This document shows positions 44,686 through 57,421 of a stretch of DNA of 64,000 bases, in pieces. The stretch's first letter is position 1; every line of letters begins with the position of its first letter. Source of the stretch: Clarkia xantiana subsp. parviflora (lineage: Eukaryota > Streptophyta > Magnoliopsida > Myrtales > Onagraceae); the NCBI GenBank assembly GCA_036873135.1, contig JAPTYO010000017.1, forward strand, positions 13,268,001-13,332,000. The letters are read 5' to 3'. Both the position numbers and the translations under genes were made by a program. Below the pieces are notes generated by a model. The model was not told where the DNA came from, did no database searches, and worked only from the letters and a program-made list of their open reading frames with translations.

Positions 44686-45386
44686 TTAAATTGCGAGCAT
44701 TGAGCTCTGGGATTTAAATATATGGTTTGCGCAATAGGATAGACATGCTATGCTGATTGAAAGTGCCTAGAATCCATGTCTAGAAATTCGCATGATTGAT
44801 TGTAAGCGTGAATTGCAAAACAACCCCTAATATTTTCAAAACGTTTTATAAAATCGAAAATTCCAGTTGCCTATTATGCATGATATGTGCGGAAATTACA
44901 TGTTTTAACGCGTATGCTAGGATGTTGACGATAGAACGCATGTGATAATTTACTTTACGTAGAATTATATATGCTAGGAACATTAGACGCATGACGCGTA
45001 AGCATGTTGTGTTCGATATTTATAGCATGGTATGATGATTTACTAGATGTAGTATAATTATAAATATGCATGCGTAAATTATCGGATAATTTTATAAAAT
45101 CATAAGGGCCTTGGGAAAGCCAAGATCGGGTATGTTTATTTGAAAATTCGTTCCGGTAATTTGCAATAAAATAACCGTTTCAAAAGATTGATCTATTAGA
45201 TTGAATACAACACGTGAATTCTTTCACGACACCCCCTTCCTCGGTTTACTGAAGTTTGGTTTGGTTTAGTTACTGAAGAATCACTATTCGTCGTGTTCCA
45301 TCATAATAGATAATCCGATGTATGCAATTCTGTCAAAATGTTGTTCTCTTCCTAACTTTACATGATTGTCATCATAATAGTTCTAA

Positions 45387-46007
45387 ATGGCTCGATCAGA
45401 TCGTTTTAAGAAATTATGCAAACTTGATAACATTAATTATGATGATTGGACAACTAGAGTTAAAAATGATCTAATTCCTGCGGGAGTTGAGGATCGCGTT
45501 GATCCCAAGGACAAACAGATATATGTGGACGAGAATTGGGAGCCCTACAGATACAACGGTGCAAACAGGTTATGGAGGGATCAAAAAGCACGCGAGATTA
45601 TTTGCTCGCATATTACAACTGAAACGGAAGAAAGCATCGTCAAAAGGAGCGCATTGCATCTTTGGTGCACCTTACACCTTCGCTACGGCAAGGGAAAGGC
45701 GGCTGAAGCAAGAGAATTAATGGCCTCGTACAATGAAATTCTATGCAAGGAGAATGGGATGGAAACCGTTCTAGACTCCGCAGATGAATGGGCAGAAATT
45801 CGGAAGGTGATGGACATGTTTCCTCTTTCATGGTTTGCTGATGATAGCGAACTTACACGTCTGATCACAGCAATTAAAACGGCAATAGACTTGTATGATG
45901 CCGACCATAAAGATAGAAATATCTCCAAACTTCCTGATGTTTCAGAGACCAGATTTGCTGGACTTCAGAATTGTTTGACTAAACCCAACAAAAGGTCTAA
46001 ACGATGA
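45387..46007 (+). CDS. Gag-like protein of element D
   Basis: 206 codons, MARSDRFKKLCKLDNINYDDW to KPNKRSKR. It starts with a YDDW motif as in copia gag proteins and has ALHLWCTLHLRYGKGKAAEA in the middle. It matches the E protein across its length. No zinc knuckle. It is open although the pol part of D has stops. In an intact element this protein would form the particle. The similarity to known gag families is a judgement from motif order. Confidence 0.6.
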   Translation: MARSDRFKKLCKLDNINYDDWTTRVKNDLIPAGVEDRVDPKDKQIYVDENWEPYRYNGANRLWRDQKAREIICSHITTETEESIVKRSALHLWCTLHLRYGKGKAAEARELMASYNEILCKENGMETVLDSADEWAEIRKVMDMFPLSWFADDSELTRLITAIKTAIDLYDADHKDRNISKLPDVSETRFAGLQNCLTKPNKRSKR

Positions 46008-47999
46008 TCCAGTGCGACAATCACTGTTGATTTATGTGCCATAAAAGGTACGCCTCGTTTACCACAATACATAATACGGTTACACGTTTTAATTGATGCA
46101 AAAACATCTGACATAATTCAATTCTTGAATTAATTTTCAGGTGGACTGCTCAAAGTGGTGAAGACTTCCTGCCACATACATATGTGACTTTCTTTGCTTA
46201 GTTGTAATTATTGATCCGTGAAATCTGTCGTTGTTTTTGTTGGGATCCTTATTTCTCGTCTATTTGTTGAACGTCATTCAGAATTATTGAATGAAGTAGT
46301 AACCATTCATTTTTTTTTTTTGAAATGGTCTGCCTTTCAAAATTAATCGGCCCGGTTAAACAGGATCGATCCGTAACAAGTAACTAAAATTCCATCAGTA
46401 GAATGATTGGATTAAACATTTATCCGAACTCATATCATCATTTTAATAACATCCATAACTCGCATAACAGACGCAAAACGAACTGATCGATATTAATTCT
46501 TATTTGTTAAATTACTTCATTATAGTTTGTATCCCAAATAATATGCATGTTTAACACCGATCTTACTTTTAAATTTGGAGGCTAAAACGATTCTCAAAAC
46601 CACGGTTTTTAACCGGGTATGCGCAAGGCGCATTTCACCTCGAAAGACGGGCATATCGTTTTAGAAAACGAATTTAAGTATTTTATGAATGCGGAATTTT
46701 CGTTTGTAATTATTCAAGATATAACTCACTGATAACTACTTAGATTTTATGTAAGCCTTCCAGCTACTACAATCTAATTAGAATATCAACCATGACATTA
46801 AAAGCGACAGCTCAAATGCATGGTCCATAAGATAGATAAATCTATGGATGAGTTAAATAAACGAAAAGAAGTAGTCGGTAAAACGACTCTCCCACCATTA
46901 GCCTTGAACGAAGAGTTTGGCTAAAAGCATTCATTAAACACTTCAAGAAACAGAATTACATAATGTTAGTGTTGCACATTAATTGTTCCCGCGAGATGAG
47001 ATTAATTTAAACTCACATTAATGTAAAACACTATGTTCTGACTAAATCGGTTAACACGTTACCATAAAAGCTAATGAATGATTCGGGTAAAACCTTATCA
47101 CAAAGACGCATTAATTTGTGCATTAAAACAAGTAATCATTAAGAGTACGCACTACTCACGAAGAATACGAATTTTAAAATTAGCCCGGAACAATGGTTTC
47201 GTGGATAAACATGACACATTATAAAGTTTTGAGGATGGATTTCCAACGCTTTGCAGAACGAACGAACTAGTACTGATTGATTTAACATATGGTTGATGGA
47301 TATTCTCAGGTCCCACTTACTTCGAGTGGGAGAATTGATACAGCATAAGTGATTGATTTGGTAAATGATGATGGAAACATCCTCATAATAAATCCAGTGA
47401 GAGGGCTCACTCCCCCTTACACATAATCATCACTAAATTTCAAAATGCGAATCAAGTTGGACATGATAATCATGTTAATGAACTATTTCAACTACCCATT
47501 TTTCCTAGTGGGAGTGGAACAACCAACTCGGTTCCAGATCATAGTGATCGAAGAATACATCTCGGAGGTAGAATCCCGAGACCGAGAGGTTATTCCAAGT
47601 AAGTTCAACCACCACCGTTGTTTCCAGTGGGAGTAATTCCCCGATAAGAAGCATTATTCCGAGTGGGAGTAACGATCAGACTAAAACATGGGATTAACGT
47701 GCCTAGACATAGTAAAAGGCAACGAACTTCTCTAGAGAAGTGTCCCATCAAATGAGATGTGTCTCACATCTTCATATTCGTTCTTGAACCAGTGACGGTT
47801 CAGTAAGCAAAGGAAGGACCTCAAACCGAGGGAATGGAGGAAAACGATGGAGGATGAAATTGCCTAAATAAGAACTAATTCATTTTTAGTCTTTAGTTGA
47901 TTTATATGTTAACCACATAGCTAGAAAGTGAAATCTTAGAATTCACTTCTTGTGGAAATTTCGAGTAGTGCAAAAGTCTAATTGCGAAAGGATATAACC
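46008..47999 (+). other. Element D region between gag and RT, no integrase recognised
   Basis: About 2 kb where protease and integrase are expected. There are many stops. Near 47290-47680 the phrase gagtgggag and its complement recur, and G has the matching part. In G this part contains RHSQRQRTSFKKYP, typical of the linker between integrase and RT. No HHCC or DDE motif is seen. Confidence 0.5.
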
Positions 48000-49339
48000 A
48001 AATCCATGGAGTGGACTTTGATGAAACATACTCACCAACTGTGCGTTACACCACAGTTAGGGCCATCCTTGCCCTAGTTGCTAGTCTTGATCTAGAGCTA
48101 CATCAAATGGATGTTAAGACCGCATTCCTCCATGGAAACCTGGAGGAAGAAATCTATATGGAGCAGCCGGAGGGTTTCATTACTCCTGGAAAAGAACGTA
48201 AAGTTTACAAACTCCAAAGATCTATATACGGCCTTTAACAATCATCTCGGCAATAGTATCGCAGATTCCACGAGGAAATCGTCGGATACAGATTCATGAA
48301 TCTTCACGAGAATCCTTGCGTATACACCAAGACCTCCGGGTCTAAGTATATCATCATAACACTATACATGGATGACATACTCATTGCTGCGAACGACGTG
48401 AGTTTCATGAATAAATCGAAGTCCTGGTTAGCATCAGCATTCGAGATGAAAGACATGGGAGAGGCTACGTACATCTTTAGCATCAAAATTGCCCGAGATC
48501 ATGCCACCCGGAGATTATGTCTATCTCTGGAATCATATATCAACAAACTGTTGAAAAGATTCAGAATGCTGGATGCTAAACCCGTGGATACGCCGATTGT
48601 GTTCGGGTGCGCGCTATCGAAGCGTGATGGCCCGAAAAACCAGCAGGAGCGTGAACAGATGAAGAATGCAGAGTATCTGAGCATGGTAGGGAGTCTAATG
48701 TACACCATGCTCTGTACTCGGCCAGACATCTGTTACGCTGTGGGCCTAGTAGCAAGATTCCAATCAGATCCTAGTTATCAACATCTAAAGGCCGTAAAAC
48801 GAATTATCAGATATCTGAAAGGTACTGCCGACTACGTTCTGTGCTATGAGGGCGATCGGCTTGAATTGACCGGTTATAGTGACGCCGACCACGGTGGCGA
48901 TCCAGATGATCGTAAGTCCACCACAGGAGGAGTTTTCCTCCTTGCTAATGCTGCCATATCATGGGTAAGCAAGAAGAAATCTTGTGTCACGCTTTCCACT
49001 ATGGAATCGGAATTCGTTGGCCGCTCCAAAAACGCACAAGAAGCGGTCTGCCTGAAGAGGCTTCTTACTGCATTAATTGGCACCGACAAGAAGTGTAAAC
49101 CTGTGAAGGTGTACTCCGACAGTCAGGCGGCCATTGCGGCAGTTAAGAATCCAAAGTACCATAGTAGGATAAAGCACATTGATGTGAAATAAAATTATAC
49201 TCAATCTGTTCTGGAAGACAACATAATCACTTTAGAATACTTGCCTACACACAATATGGTCACAGACCCTTTAACTAAGACGTTACGTAGGGAGATTTTT
49301 GAAAAGCACGTAAAACAGCTTGGATTACGTAAGGCTTAA
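48000..49339 (+). pseudogene. Element D copia RT and RNase H, three stops
   Basis: RT begins HGVDFDETYSPTVRYTTVR and continues with ELHQMDVKTAFLHGNLEEEIYM and QPEGF. Then GL is followed by TAA (AAA in G) and a TAG in place of TGG, then RRFHEEIVG and the catalytic YMDDILIAAND (YVDD in G). RNase H has TGYSDADHGGDPDDRKST and STMESEFV. The third stop (TAC to TAA) is at 49190-49192, before the tail TLEYLPTHNMVTDPLTK. It copies element RNA in intact relatives. All segments are in the same frame, so damage is by point changes only. Confidence 0.92.
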
Positions 49340-50468
49340 ACTGTGTGGCTTGTAAAAGTGATAACATTTTGACATTTGAAATTATGTTTCAATTTGAATA
49401 AAGGAATTTCAATTTGAGTTTATGATTTATCGACGTCATAATGATTAACAACATCAGATTTTACGGTCTATAAACTAAGTCGTAGGAAGAAGTAAAATTC
49501 TTCCACCAAAATTTATGTCGAATGTGAACCTTGCCTAGTCACACAGGCACGGTCATCTTGTAAGGAGAGAGGGACCTCTACCATAACAAGATTGGCTAAG
49601 AATCATGGGAGTAAACCTGATTAAGCAAAACGATAACATTGTCACGCTTAACAACATGACTTAATCTTCGTTTTGTAAATCGCTGAGTTGGACTTTTTCC
49701 AACACTGTATATCACATTCAAGGCCAGATGTATGATTTTGCGATAGCATTATTGACATATCCCAACCCTGGCTTTACCAGGTGTGCTATCGACGCGTGCT
49801 TCATACTGCGCGTGCCACGTTCGACCACGGGGTCATGCTCGGTTGTACTAGCTAAAATCCTTGTGATTCAAAGGGCGCATACTTATTCACCTTGAGTGTG
49901 TGATTGATCCTGAATGCCTTATGAAGAGGCATCCAAAGTATCCTCACGGACTCAGAACTTATACCTAAGGGGCTCAATGCTCGCTTCCCGGCGTACGAGC
50001 GTAGTGCCAAAGAAAATAGCCAAGTGACCACGTCTTGGAAACCCGTTGAGTCAGACTAAGGGTATAAGCGATGGGGATGGTCAAGTTCACCTTTAATTCA
50101 CCGACTCTCGTGTTCACTAGGTGGCCGCCAACCGGATATTAGTTGAAGGTTGTGAACACTTGTACGAATGCCCTGGAGAAGTATTCCTTTGTGGAAAACT
50201 GGGCAATTGGAGAATTAACAGTTGACCAAGGATACAGTGCGGTACATAGTTTTATTTCAAACAGGTTTGGTTCATGAAAGGGAATCAACGTTCTGCGGGC
50301 GCTACAATACTCCTAACAGATGAGTAGAACGATGCCCGTCGTATCCGCCGGTTGCACGACAAGCCTCATATGAACTATTCGGAGACGGAGACGAAGACTG
50401 AGATGTTGATACCATTGCGTAATCGTATAGATTAACGAGCATCCTCCCATTCTGCCGAGAGGGAGCTG
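49340..50468 (+). other. 3' untranslated region of element D
   Basis: 1.1 kb without frames. Matches 52328-53452 of G in inverse orientation. Ends in GAGAGGGAGC, the polypurine tract, directly before the LTR. Confidence 0.65.
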
Positions 50469-51027
50469 TTAGCATATGGTGACGTGGTGCCGTAATAGGA
50501 GCCCGTTAATTAAGGGAATTACCTAAGTTAATTAGGTAATTGTCAATCTAGGCTAATTGGGCCAAATCCAATTAGTAATTGACAAGGGAGGCCCAAAATG
50601 GGCCTCCCCCCTTTTTACATGGTTCGGCCGAAATCCTAGTACCACATAGGGTGGAGTTGCCTTTTGGCAACTCCACCCAATACTATATATAGGGGTGACT
50701 CCTAAGGGTTTAAACACACAATTAAGAACAAGGATCTTCATTGAGAAAACTTGTCACCCTAGTCAAATTTTTGGCACCACCAACATCAAGTCCGAGGTTC
50801 CATCTCTGTTGAAGAATCGATCAGAGGTCTTGTTGTAGAGCTACATCACGTGGGACTTCTTCTGATGAAGAACTTGCACGTGGTTCCGACCAGAGGATCA
50901 GAAATCCCTCCACATCGTTCTCGGGCAGGAAAGCTAAAAGGTATGTGTACTAATTCCGCTACGTAGATTAGATTTCTTGCTAGTACACGTTTAGCATTCC
51001 GTAGTATTACGTCCCCGTAATCCAACA
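50469..51027 (+). repeat. 3' LTR of element D
   Basis: 559 bp, TGTTAGCATATGGTGACG to GTAATCCAACA. Followed by GTAAT at 51028-51032, the right target duplication. Confidence 0.93.
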
Positions 51028-51748
51028 GTAATCGCCTGGGTCCCAAAAGGGATATTAATCTCTATGTGACAAGATACACTCAACTCACGCACAATATCTC
51101 AGTAGTGCTTCAAGAGACGGAGAAGCTCAGGTTGGATGACCCGCCTCCGGTAAGAAAAAGCCCAATGGGGCCCCAAATAAATGACTATTGCCATTATCAC
51201 TGTGTCAGGGGACAAGACACTAATGAGTGTGTCGCCCTAAAACAAGATATTGAAGCTCTCATTCAAAGAGGCAAATTGATGAAGTTTGTCGAAAGGCGCT
51301 TTGAAGCTCCAAGAAAGCGAAGTCGAAGCCTACGAAGAAGTTCCTGCCCTCCTCCACACAATAATCTCGCTCCTATTCAAAGGGGAGTTTTTAATGTTAT
51401 CGCGGGGGGGATTCGCGTCGGGCGGCGAGACAAGTTCGGCTCGTAAGGTGTACGCCACCGAAATCCTAGCAACGATGAAAAAGAAGAAGGGACCTCAAGA
51501 TCCCGACCAAATGATCATAAGCTTTACAACTGAAGATCTCATGATGCTGACCCAGCCTCATGACGACGCCCTGGTGATTACTGCTACCATGGAAGAATAT
51601 GAAGTCAAAAGGATCCTCATCGACAGCAAAAGTTCGACATATATCCTTTTTACGAGTCCTTTTTGAATTTGGGGTTTGCTAAAAAGAGATTTGAAAAAGT
51701 TGACTTCCCATTAATCGGCTTTGCAGGAAAGACCACCTATCCTATAGG
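51028..51748 (+). pseudogene. Element F gag tail and protease start, right piece
   Basis: Continues 37252. Motifs: CHYHCVRGQDTNEC (knuckle-like, compare CRFHRANGHDTNHC in A), ALKQDIEALIQRGKL, a basic region, then after a frameshift near 51380 GGFASGGETSSARKVYA, PHDDALVITATMEEYEVKRI and LIDSKSSTYILF at the protease site. In A this is LIDGGSSSDILF, so the active-site glycines are lost. It breaks off at FAGKTTYPIG where element G begins. Confidence 0.8.
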
Positions 51749-52327
51749 TGTTGGATTACGGGGACGTAATACTATTGAATGCTAAACGTGTACATGCAAG
51801 TAAACTAATTACGCAGCGGAATAATGTACACATACCTCAATAGCTTTCCTGCCCAAGAACGATGTGGAGGGAGTTCTGATCCTCCGGTCGGAACCCGTAA
51901 AATTTCTTCGTGAGAAGAAGTCCTACGCGGTATAAGCTCCACAGCAAATCCTCTGATCGATTCTTCAACGGGGACAGAACCTCGGACTAATTATGGTGTG
52001 CCGAAATTTCTACTAAGAGGGTGAGAGGGTTTCTCTCAAGTTCCTTAATGGAGGGACTTATGAATTACTTGATGTGTAAAACCCCTTAGGAGACTCCCCT
52101 ATATATAGGATTGGTGGAGTGGACAAAAGTCCACTCCAACCAATGTGGGACTAGGGTTCGGCCGAACCACCTATTAAGTGAGGGAAGCCCAATTTTGGGC
52201 CTCCCATGTCAATTAGGAATTGGGTCAAGCCCAATTAACCTAATGTGACATTTACCCAATTATCTTAGGAAATATCCTTAATATTAACGGGCTACCATTT
52301 ACAGCGCCATGTCACCATATGCTAACA
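51749..52327 (-). repeat. 3' LTR of element G
   Basis: 579 bp; minus reading TGTTAGCATATGGTGACATG to CGTAATCCAACA. The polypurine tract GAGTGGGAGC lies at 52328-52337 on the minus strand. Left flank atagg (51744-51748) is the expected target duplication copy. Confidence 0.88.
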
Positions 52328-53452
52328 GCTCCCACTCGCTGGAATGGGAGGGTGCCTGTTAATGTATTGTCATCCAATAGCATCATCATTTCACTCTTTA
52401 GTCATTGTCTCCGTCTCTGAATAGTTCATACGAGGTTTGCCGTGCGACCGGTGGATACGACGGGCATCGTGCTACTCATCTGTTCGGAGTATTGTAGCGC
52501 CCACAGAACGTTGATTCCCTGTAGTAAATCAATCCTGTCAAAAATCAAATATGTACCACACTGTATCCTTGGTCAACTGATAATTCTCCAATTGCCCAGT
52601 TTTCCACATAGGAATACTTCTCCAGGGCATCCGTACAAGTGTTTTACAACCTTTAACTAATATCCGGTTGGCGGCCACCTAGTGAACACAAGAGTCGGTG
52701 AATTATAGGTGAACACGACCATCCCCATCGCTTATACCCTTAGTCTAACTCAACTGGTTTCCAAAGACGTGGTCACTTGGCCTTTTTCTTTAGCACTACT
52801 CTTGTATGCTGGGAAGCGAACATTGAGCCAGACTTTAGGTATAAGTTCTGAGTCCAAGAGGATACTTTGGGTGCCTCTTCATAAGACACCCGAGATCAAT
52901 CACATGCTCAAGGTGAAGAAGTATGCGCCCTTTTACAAGGATTCTAGCTAGCACAACCGAGCATAACCCCGTGGTTGAACATGGCACGCGCAGTATGAAG
53001 CACGCGTCGATAGCACACCTGGACAAGCCATGGATGGGATATGTCATTCATCCTATCGCAGAATTTTTCATCTGGCCCTGAATGTGATTTTAATAATGGA
53101 CATATTCCAACACGACGATTTTACAAACGTAGATCAAGTCATGCTTTTAGGCGTGACAAAGTTATCGTTTCGTTTAACCAGGTTTAGCCACTGGTTTTTA
53201 GCCAATCTTGTTGTGGTTGAGGTCCCCCTCTCCTGAAAGATGACCGTGCCTATGTGATGAGGCATGGTTCACATTCAACATAATTTTGGTGGAAGAATTT
53301 TACCTCTTCCTACGACTTAGTTTATAGACCGTAAAATCCGATGTTATTTGTCATTATGACGTCGATGGATCATATACTCAACTTGCAATTCTTTTATTCA
53401 ATCGAAATATTATTTCAAAATTCAAAATGCTATCAATTATACGTGCCACATA
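52328..53452 (-). other. 3' untranslated region of element G
   Basis: Inverse match of 49340-50468 in D. No gene. Confidence 0.6.
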
Positions 53453-54849
53453 TTAAGCCCTACGTAATCCAAGGAGTTTTACGTGCTTTTCGAAAATCTC
53501 TCTACGTAATGGCTTAGTCAATGGATCAGCGACCATTTTTTCTGTGGACAAGTATTCTAAAGTGATTGTATTGTCTTCCAGAACAGATTTAGCATAATTG
53601 TATTTCACATCGATGTGTTTGGTCCTACTGTGGTACTTTGGATTCTCAACTGCTGCAATGGCTGCCTGACTGTCGGAGTATACCTTTACGGGTTTACTCT
53701 CCTTGCCAGTGCCAATTAATGCATTAAGAAGTCTTTTCAGCCAGACCGCTTCTTGTGCATTTTTGGAAAGGGTAAAGAATTCCGATTCCATAGTGGAAAG
53801 CGCGACACATGATTGCTTCTTGCTTACCAATGATATAGCAGCATTAGCAAGGAGGAAAACTCCTCCTATGGTGGACTTACGATCATCCGGATCGCCACCG
53901 TGGTCGGCGTCACTATAACCGTTCAATTCTATTTCCATGCCCTTATAGCACAGAACATAGTCGGCAGTACCTTTCAGATATCTTATAATTCGTTTCACGG
54001 CCTTGAAATGTTGATAACTAGGATCTGATTGGAATCTCGCTACTAGGCCCACAGCGTAACAGATATCCGACCGAGTACATAGCATGGCATATATGAGACT
54101 TCCTACCATGCTTAGATACTCTGCATACTTCATCTGTTCACACTCCTGCTGGTTCTTCGGGCCATCACGCTTTGACAGCGCGCACCCGAACACAACCGGC
54201 GTATCCACGGGTTTGGCATTGAGCATTCTAAATCTTTTCAACAGTTTGTTGATATAAGATTCTTGAGATAGACACAGACACAATGTCCGGGCAGCACGAT
54301 CTCGGGCAATTTTAATGCCTAAGATGTACGTGGCCTCTTCCATGTCTTTCATCTCAAATGCTGATGCTAACCAGGACTTTGATTTGTTCATGAAACTGAC
54401 ATCGTTCGCAGCAATGAGTATGTCATCTACGTATAAGGTTATGATGATATACTTAGACCCAGAGGTCTTGGTGTAAATGCAAGGATCCTCGTGAAGGTTC
54501 ACAAATCCGTTTCCAACGATTTCCTCGTGGAATCTGCGATACCATTGCTGAGACGACTGTTTAAGACCGTAAATAGACTTTTGGAGTTTGCAAACTTTAG
54601 ATTCTTTGCCAGGAGTAATAAAACCCTCTGCTGCTCCATATAGATCTTTTCCTCTAGGTTTCCATGGAGGAATGCGGTCTTAACATCCATTTGGTGCAGC
54701 TCTAGATCGAGACATGTAACAAGGGTAAGGATGGCCCTAACTGTGGTATAACGCACAGTTGGTGAGTATGTTTCATCAAAGTCCACTCCGTGAATTTTGG
54801 GTATATCATTTCGCAATCGTTCAAGTTTTGCAACATTCAACTTTTCCAT
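53453..54849 (-). pseudogene. Element G copia RT and RNase H, one frameshift
   Basis: Minus strand. 54849-54640 holds HGVDFDETYSPTVRYTTVR and MDVKTAFLHGNLEEKIYMEQ. A one-base deletion near 54630 (gcagcagaggg against gcagccggaggg in D) shifts the frame; in the corrected frame IYGLKQSSQQWYRRFHEE follows. The block 54502-53453 is open for 349 codons: LYVDDILIAANDVSF, MLNAKPVDTPVVFGCALSK, GYSDADHGGDPDDRKST, STMESEFF, DSQAAIAAVENPK, and the tail MVADPLTKPL. This is the best preserved pol copy of the family. Confidence 0.92.
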
Positions 54850-56734
54850 CAGTAGTGATTTCTAAAATTTCACTTTCTTGCTCTGCGGTTAGCAGGTAAA
54901 TCAACTGAAGACCAAAAAACGAATTTATTTTCATTTAGGCAATTTCATCCTCCATTGTTTTCCTCCATTCCTTCGATTGAGGTCCTTCTAATGCTTGTTG
55001 AACCGTCACTGGTTCGTGAACGAACGTCTCACTTGATGGGATACTTCTTGAAAGAAGTTCGTTGCCTTTGACTATGTCTAGGCTCGATATTCCCATCTAT
55101 AGTCTGATCGTTACTCCCACTCGGAATAACGCTTCTTTTCGGAGCATCACTCCCACTGGGAACAATGGCGGTGCTAGAACTTTGATCTACAATTCTCTCA
55201 GGATGACCTCTCGGTCTTGAGATTTTATCTCCGAGATATATTCCTTGATCACTAGGATTTGGAACCAAGTTGGTCGTTTCCCTCCCACTAAGAATAATGG
55301 GAAGTTGTATTAGCTCAGCATTATGATTATCAGGTCCGACTTGATTCGCATTAACATTTAGTGATGATTATGTGAGGGGGAGTGAGCCCTTCCAATGGAT
55401 TTATTATGAGGACGTTTGCATCATCATTTACCATGTCATTCAATAATGCATTCACTAATGCTATATCATTCTCCCACTCGAAGTAAGTGGGACCTGAGAA
55501 TCTCCGTTAACCATTTATTGATTTGATCAGGACTATGTCTGTTTTGTTCCGCAAAGCATTGGAAATCTATCCTCAAATTCTTATAATGTGTCATGTTCGA
55601 CCACGTTACTATTAATCCAAGCTTATTTTAAACTTGTATCTTTTAAGAGTAGACCGTACTCTTAATAAATACTTGTTTATTGCGCAAATTAATGCTACTT
55701 TATGATAAGGTTTTACCCGTATCATTTCTTAGCTTTTATGGTAACACGTCAACCGATGTTATTAGAACATAGTGTTACATTAATATGAATCAACTTAATT
55801 TCATCCCACAGGAACAATTAATGTTGAATCCTAAGATGATGTAATGTTAAACTATGTTTGTCGAAGTATTTAATGATATGATTGCCTAGCCAAACTTTTC
55901 GTTCATGGCTTATAATGGGAGAGTCGTTTACTGACTACTTCCTTTCGTTTGTTAACTCATCCAGAGACTTATCCACCTAGTTTACGTCTTACTAGATGTA
56001 GTAGCATTAAAGCATACATCTAACTATAGTAGTCATCAATGAGTTATTTCCAAAGGATTATAAACGAAAATTCAGCATTCATTCATTAAAACACTTCATG
56101 ATTAAATTTGTACTTCAAAACAATGTCTTCTGTCTCTCGAGGCACACGCGCGTACGACGCATAAAACCAGTTTTATCCCGTGGTTTAAACCGTTTCGTTT
56201 CCAAATTTAATTTAATCGGTTTTGAACATGTTTAATTATTACGCAAATAATCATTTTAAATGGAGTACTAACAAATAAGAATTACTAAATCTTTCGATCT
56301 AGCTACGCAATCGATGGGTATGTTCAGTTCAGTTGTACCGACTGATATGACGGAGTATGTTAGTCGTTTCATTTTATTCGTCCACCTTTACCTGGTCGAA
56401 ATTTTGGTCCTAACCCGTAGGTTTGTATTTTCGTTTTGGATCGTTCTCGTTCAACCGAGACGTTAAATTGATTAAGAAAATTGAGCTTCGAATCGAGCAA
56501 CAATTACTTTATTCAATAACTCCGAATCTCCAAATAACCAACATTTTAGAAACGAACAACGAACGATAAATGACAATGGTATAGTTCTTGATCTGAAGTT
56601 TGCATAATTGATCCATGATTCTGGCGCATATAGTCAAGAACTTTGAGTCATGTTGAACACCTCGTCTGAGTAAATTCACGAGTGAATCACTTCAAATGAC
56701 ATGTGTCCGTAACATTTTACAACTTCATACACAT
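54850..56734 (-). other. Element G integrase-RT linker and upstream part, decayed
   Basis: 55029-55268 on the minus strand has RHSQRQRTSFKKYPIK, typical of the copia linker before RT. Upstream (towards 56734) many stops occur. The stretch around 56090-56240 (cttctgtctctcgaggcaca) matches 32340-32400 of E. No integrase motifs are found. Confidence 0.55.
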
Positions 56735-57421
56735 TGATGGATATACGCCCAATTTGAACCCGTTGACTTCCGAATCGTTTTATTTTTATCACCCCGTTAA
56801 TGATTATAAATCGAAACTTTGACCCGAACACCCCACCGAAACACCAACGGTCTGGACGAGACAAAAATCCAACGGTTGGCAAACCCGATCTCCCCTACCC
56901 TTGGGGGTCAGATTTTTCCTCCGCCCCCAAGGGCGTCAGATTTTTCCTCCGCCCCCAAGGGCCCTAGCACCGTTTCCCGACTCCCACACTTAGATTATTT
57001 CCGCCAACCTCTCCGTGCTTTAAGATTTTAATAGTGTGATCAAGGACTAATTAATTGTGTTTAAAGTTTAACGATGTCATTAAGTCACATTAATGACACC
57101 GTTGCCTATAAATACAACCCTTCCACCACTCATTTGATCATTTTGATTATTGTGAAGTTTAGCTCTGGCATCTCTCTAGCTTTAGCGCTCTAGAAGTATC
57201 GTTCTGACTTAAGCATCGGAGAGGGTTCATCAAGCACCACCCCCCCCCCCCTCCGTGCTTGATACTGCCCCTCTTGCAGGGTGGCGTGGAGAAGAGAAGC
57301 AAGGAAGCAGAAGGACGTGGATCAGAACGACAAGCCCCCAAGAGCACTAAACCCGTAATTTCACCAGTGAGGAATAAGGTTTAGATCGACGACCCGTTGA
57401 CCTAGAGCTTAGAACCTAACA
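56735..57421 (+). repeat. 5' LTR of element H
   Basis: 687 bp, TGATGGATATACGCCC to GAACCTAACA. TATAAATA at 57107-57114. TTAAGCATCGGAGAGGG at about 57210-57225. The hairpin is ATCAAGCAC (57229-57237) with GTGCTTGAT (57255-57263), around a run of C's, with an outer AGAGGG/CCCTCT pairing. Confidence 0.85.
57219..57277 (+). promoter_or_regulatory. Conserved LTR hairpin, clearest in element H
   Basis: Outer stem GAGAGGG with CCCCTCTT, inner stem of nine perfect pairs (ATCAAGCAC/GTGCTTGAT), C-rich loop, then GCAGG. It follows the TATA box by about 110 bases, so it would be at the 5' end region of the transcript and also near its 3' end. Equivalent hairpins with different stems are in A, B, C and I. 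Confidence 0.6.

Larger units (their letters stand above)
37253..51027 (+). mobile_element. Element D: copia-type retrotransposon, interrupted by element I
   Basis: 13,775 bp between GTAAT duplications, of which 39101-44685 is element I; without it D is about 8.2 kb. It has two LTRs (561 and 559 bp), a primer site for initiator tRNA, a long leader, a gag-like gene and an RT/RNase H region with three stops. No integrase is recognisable. By eye the LTRs differ at about 20 positions. Confidence 0.92.
51749..56734 (-). mobile_element. Element G: copia-type element, cut by element H
   Basis: Minus strand, third member of the D/E family. 3' LTR at 51749-52327, 3' untranslated region, RT/RNase H, integrase-RT linker and part of the region after gag. 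The 5' end (gag, leader, 5' LTR) would lie beyond H, outside the window. Confidence 0.85.
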
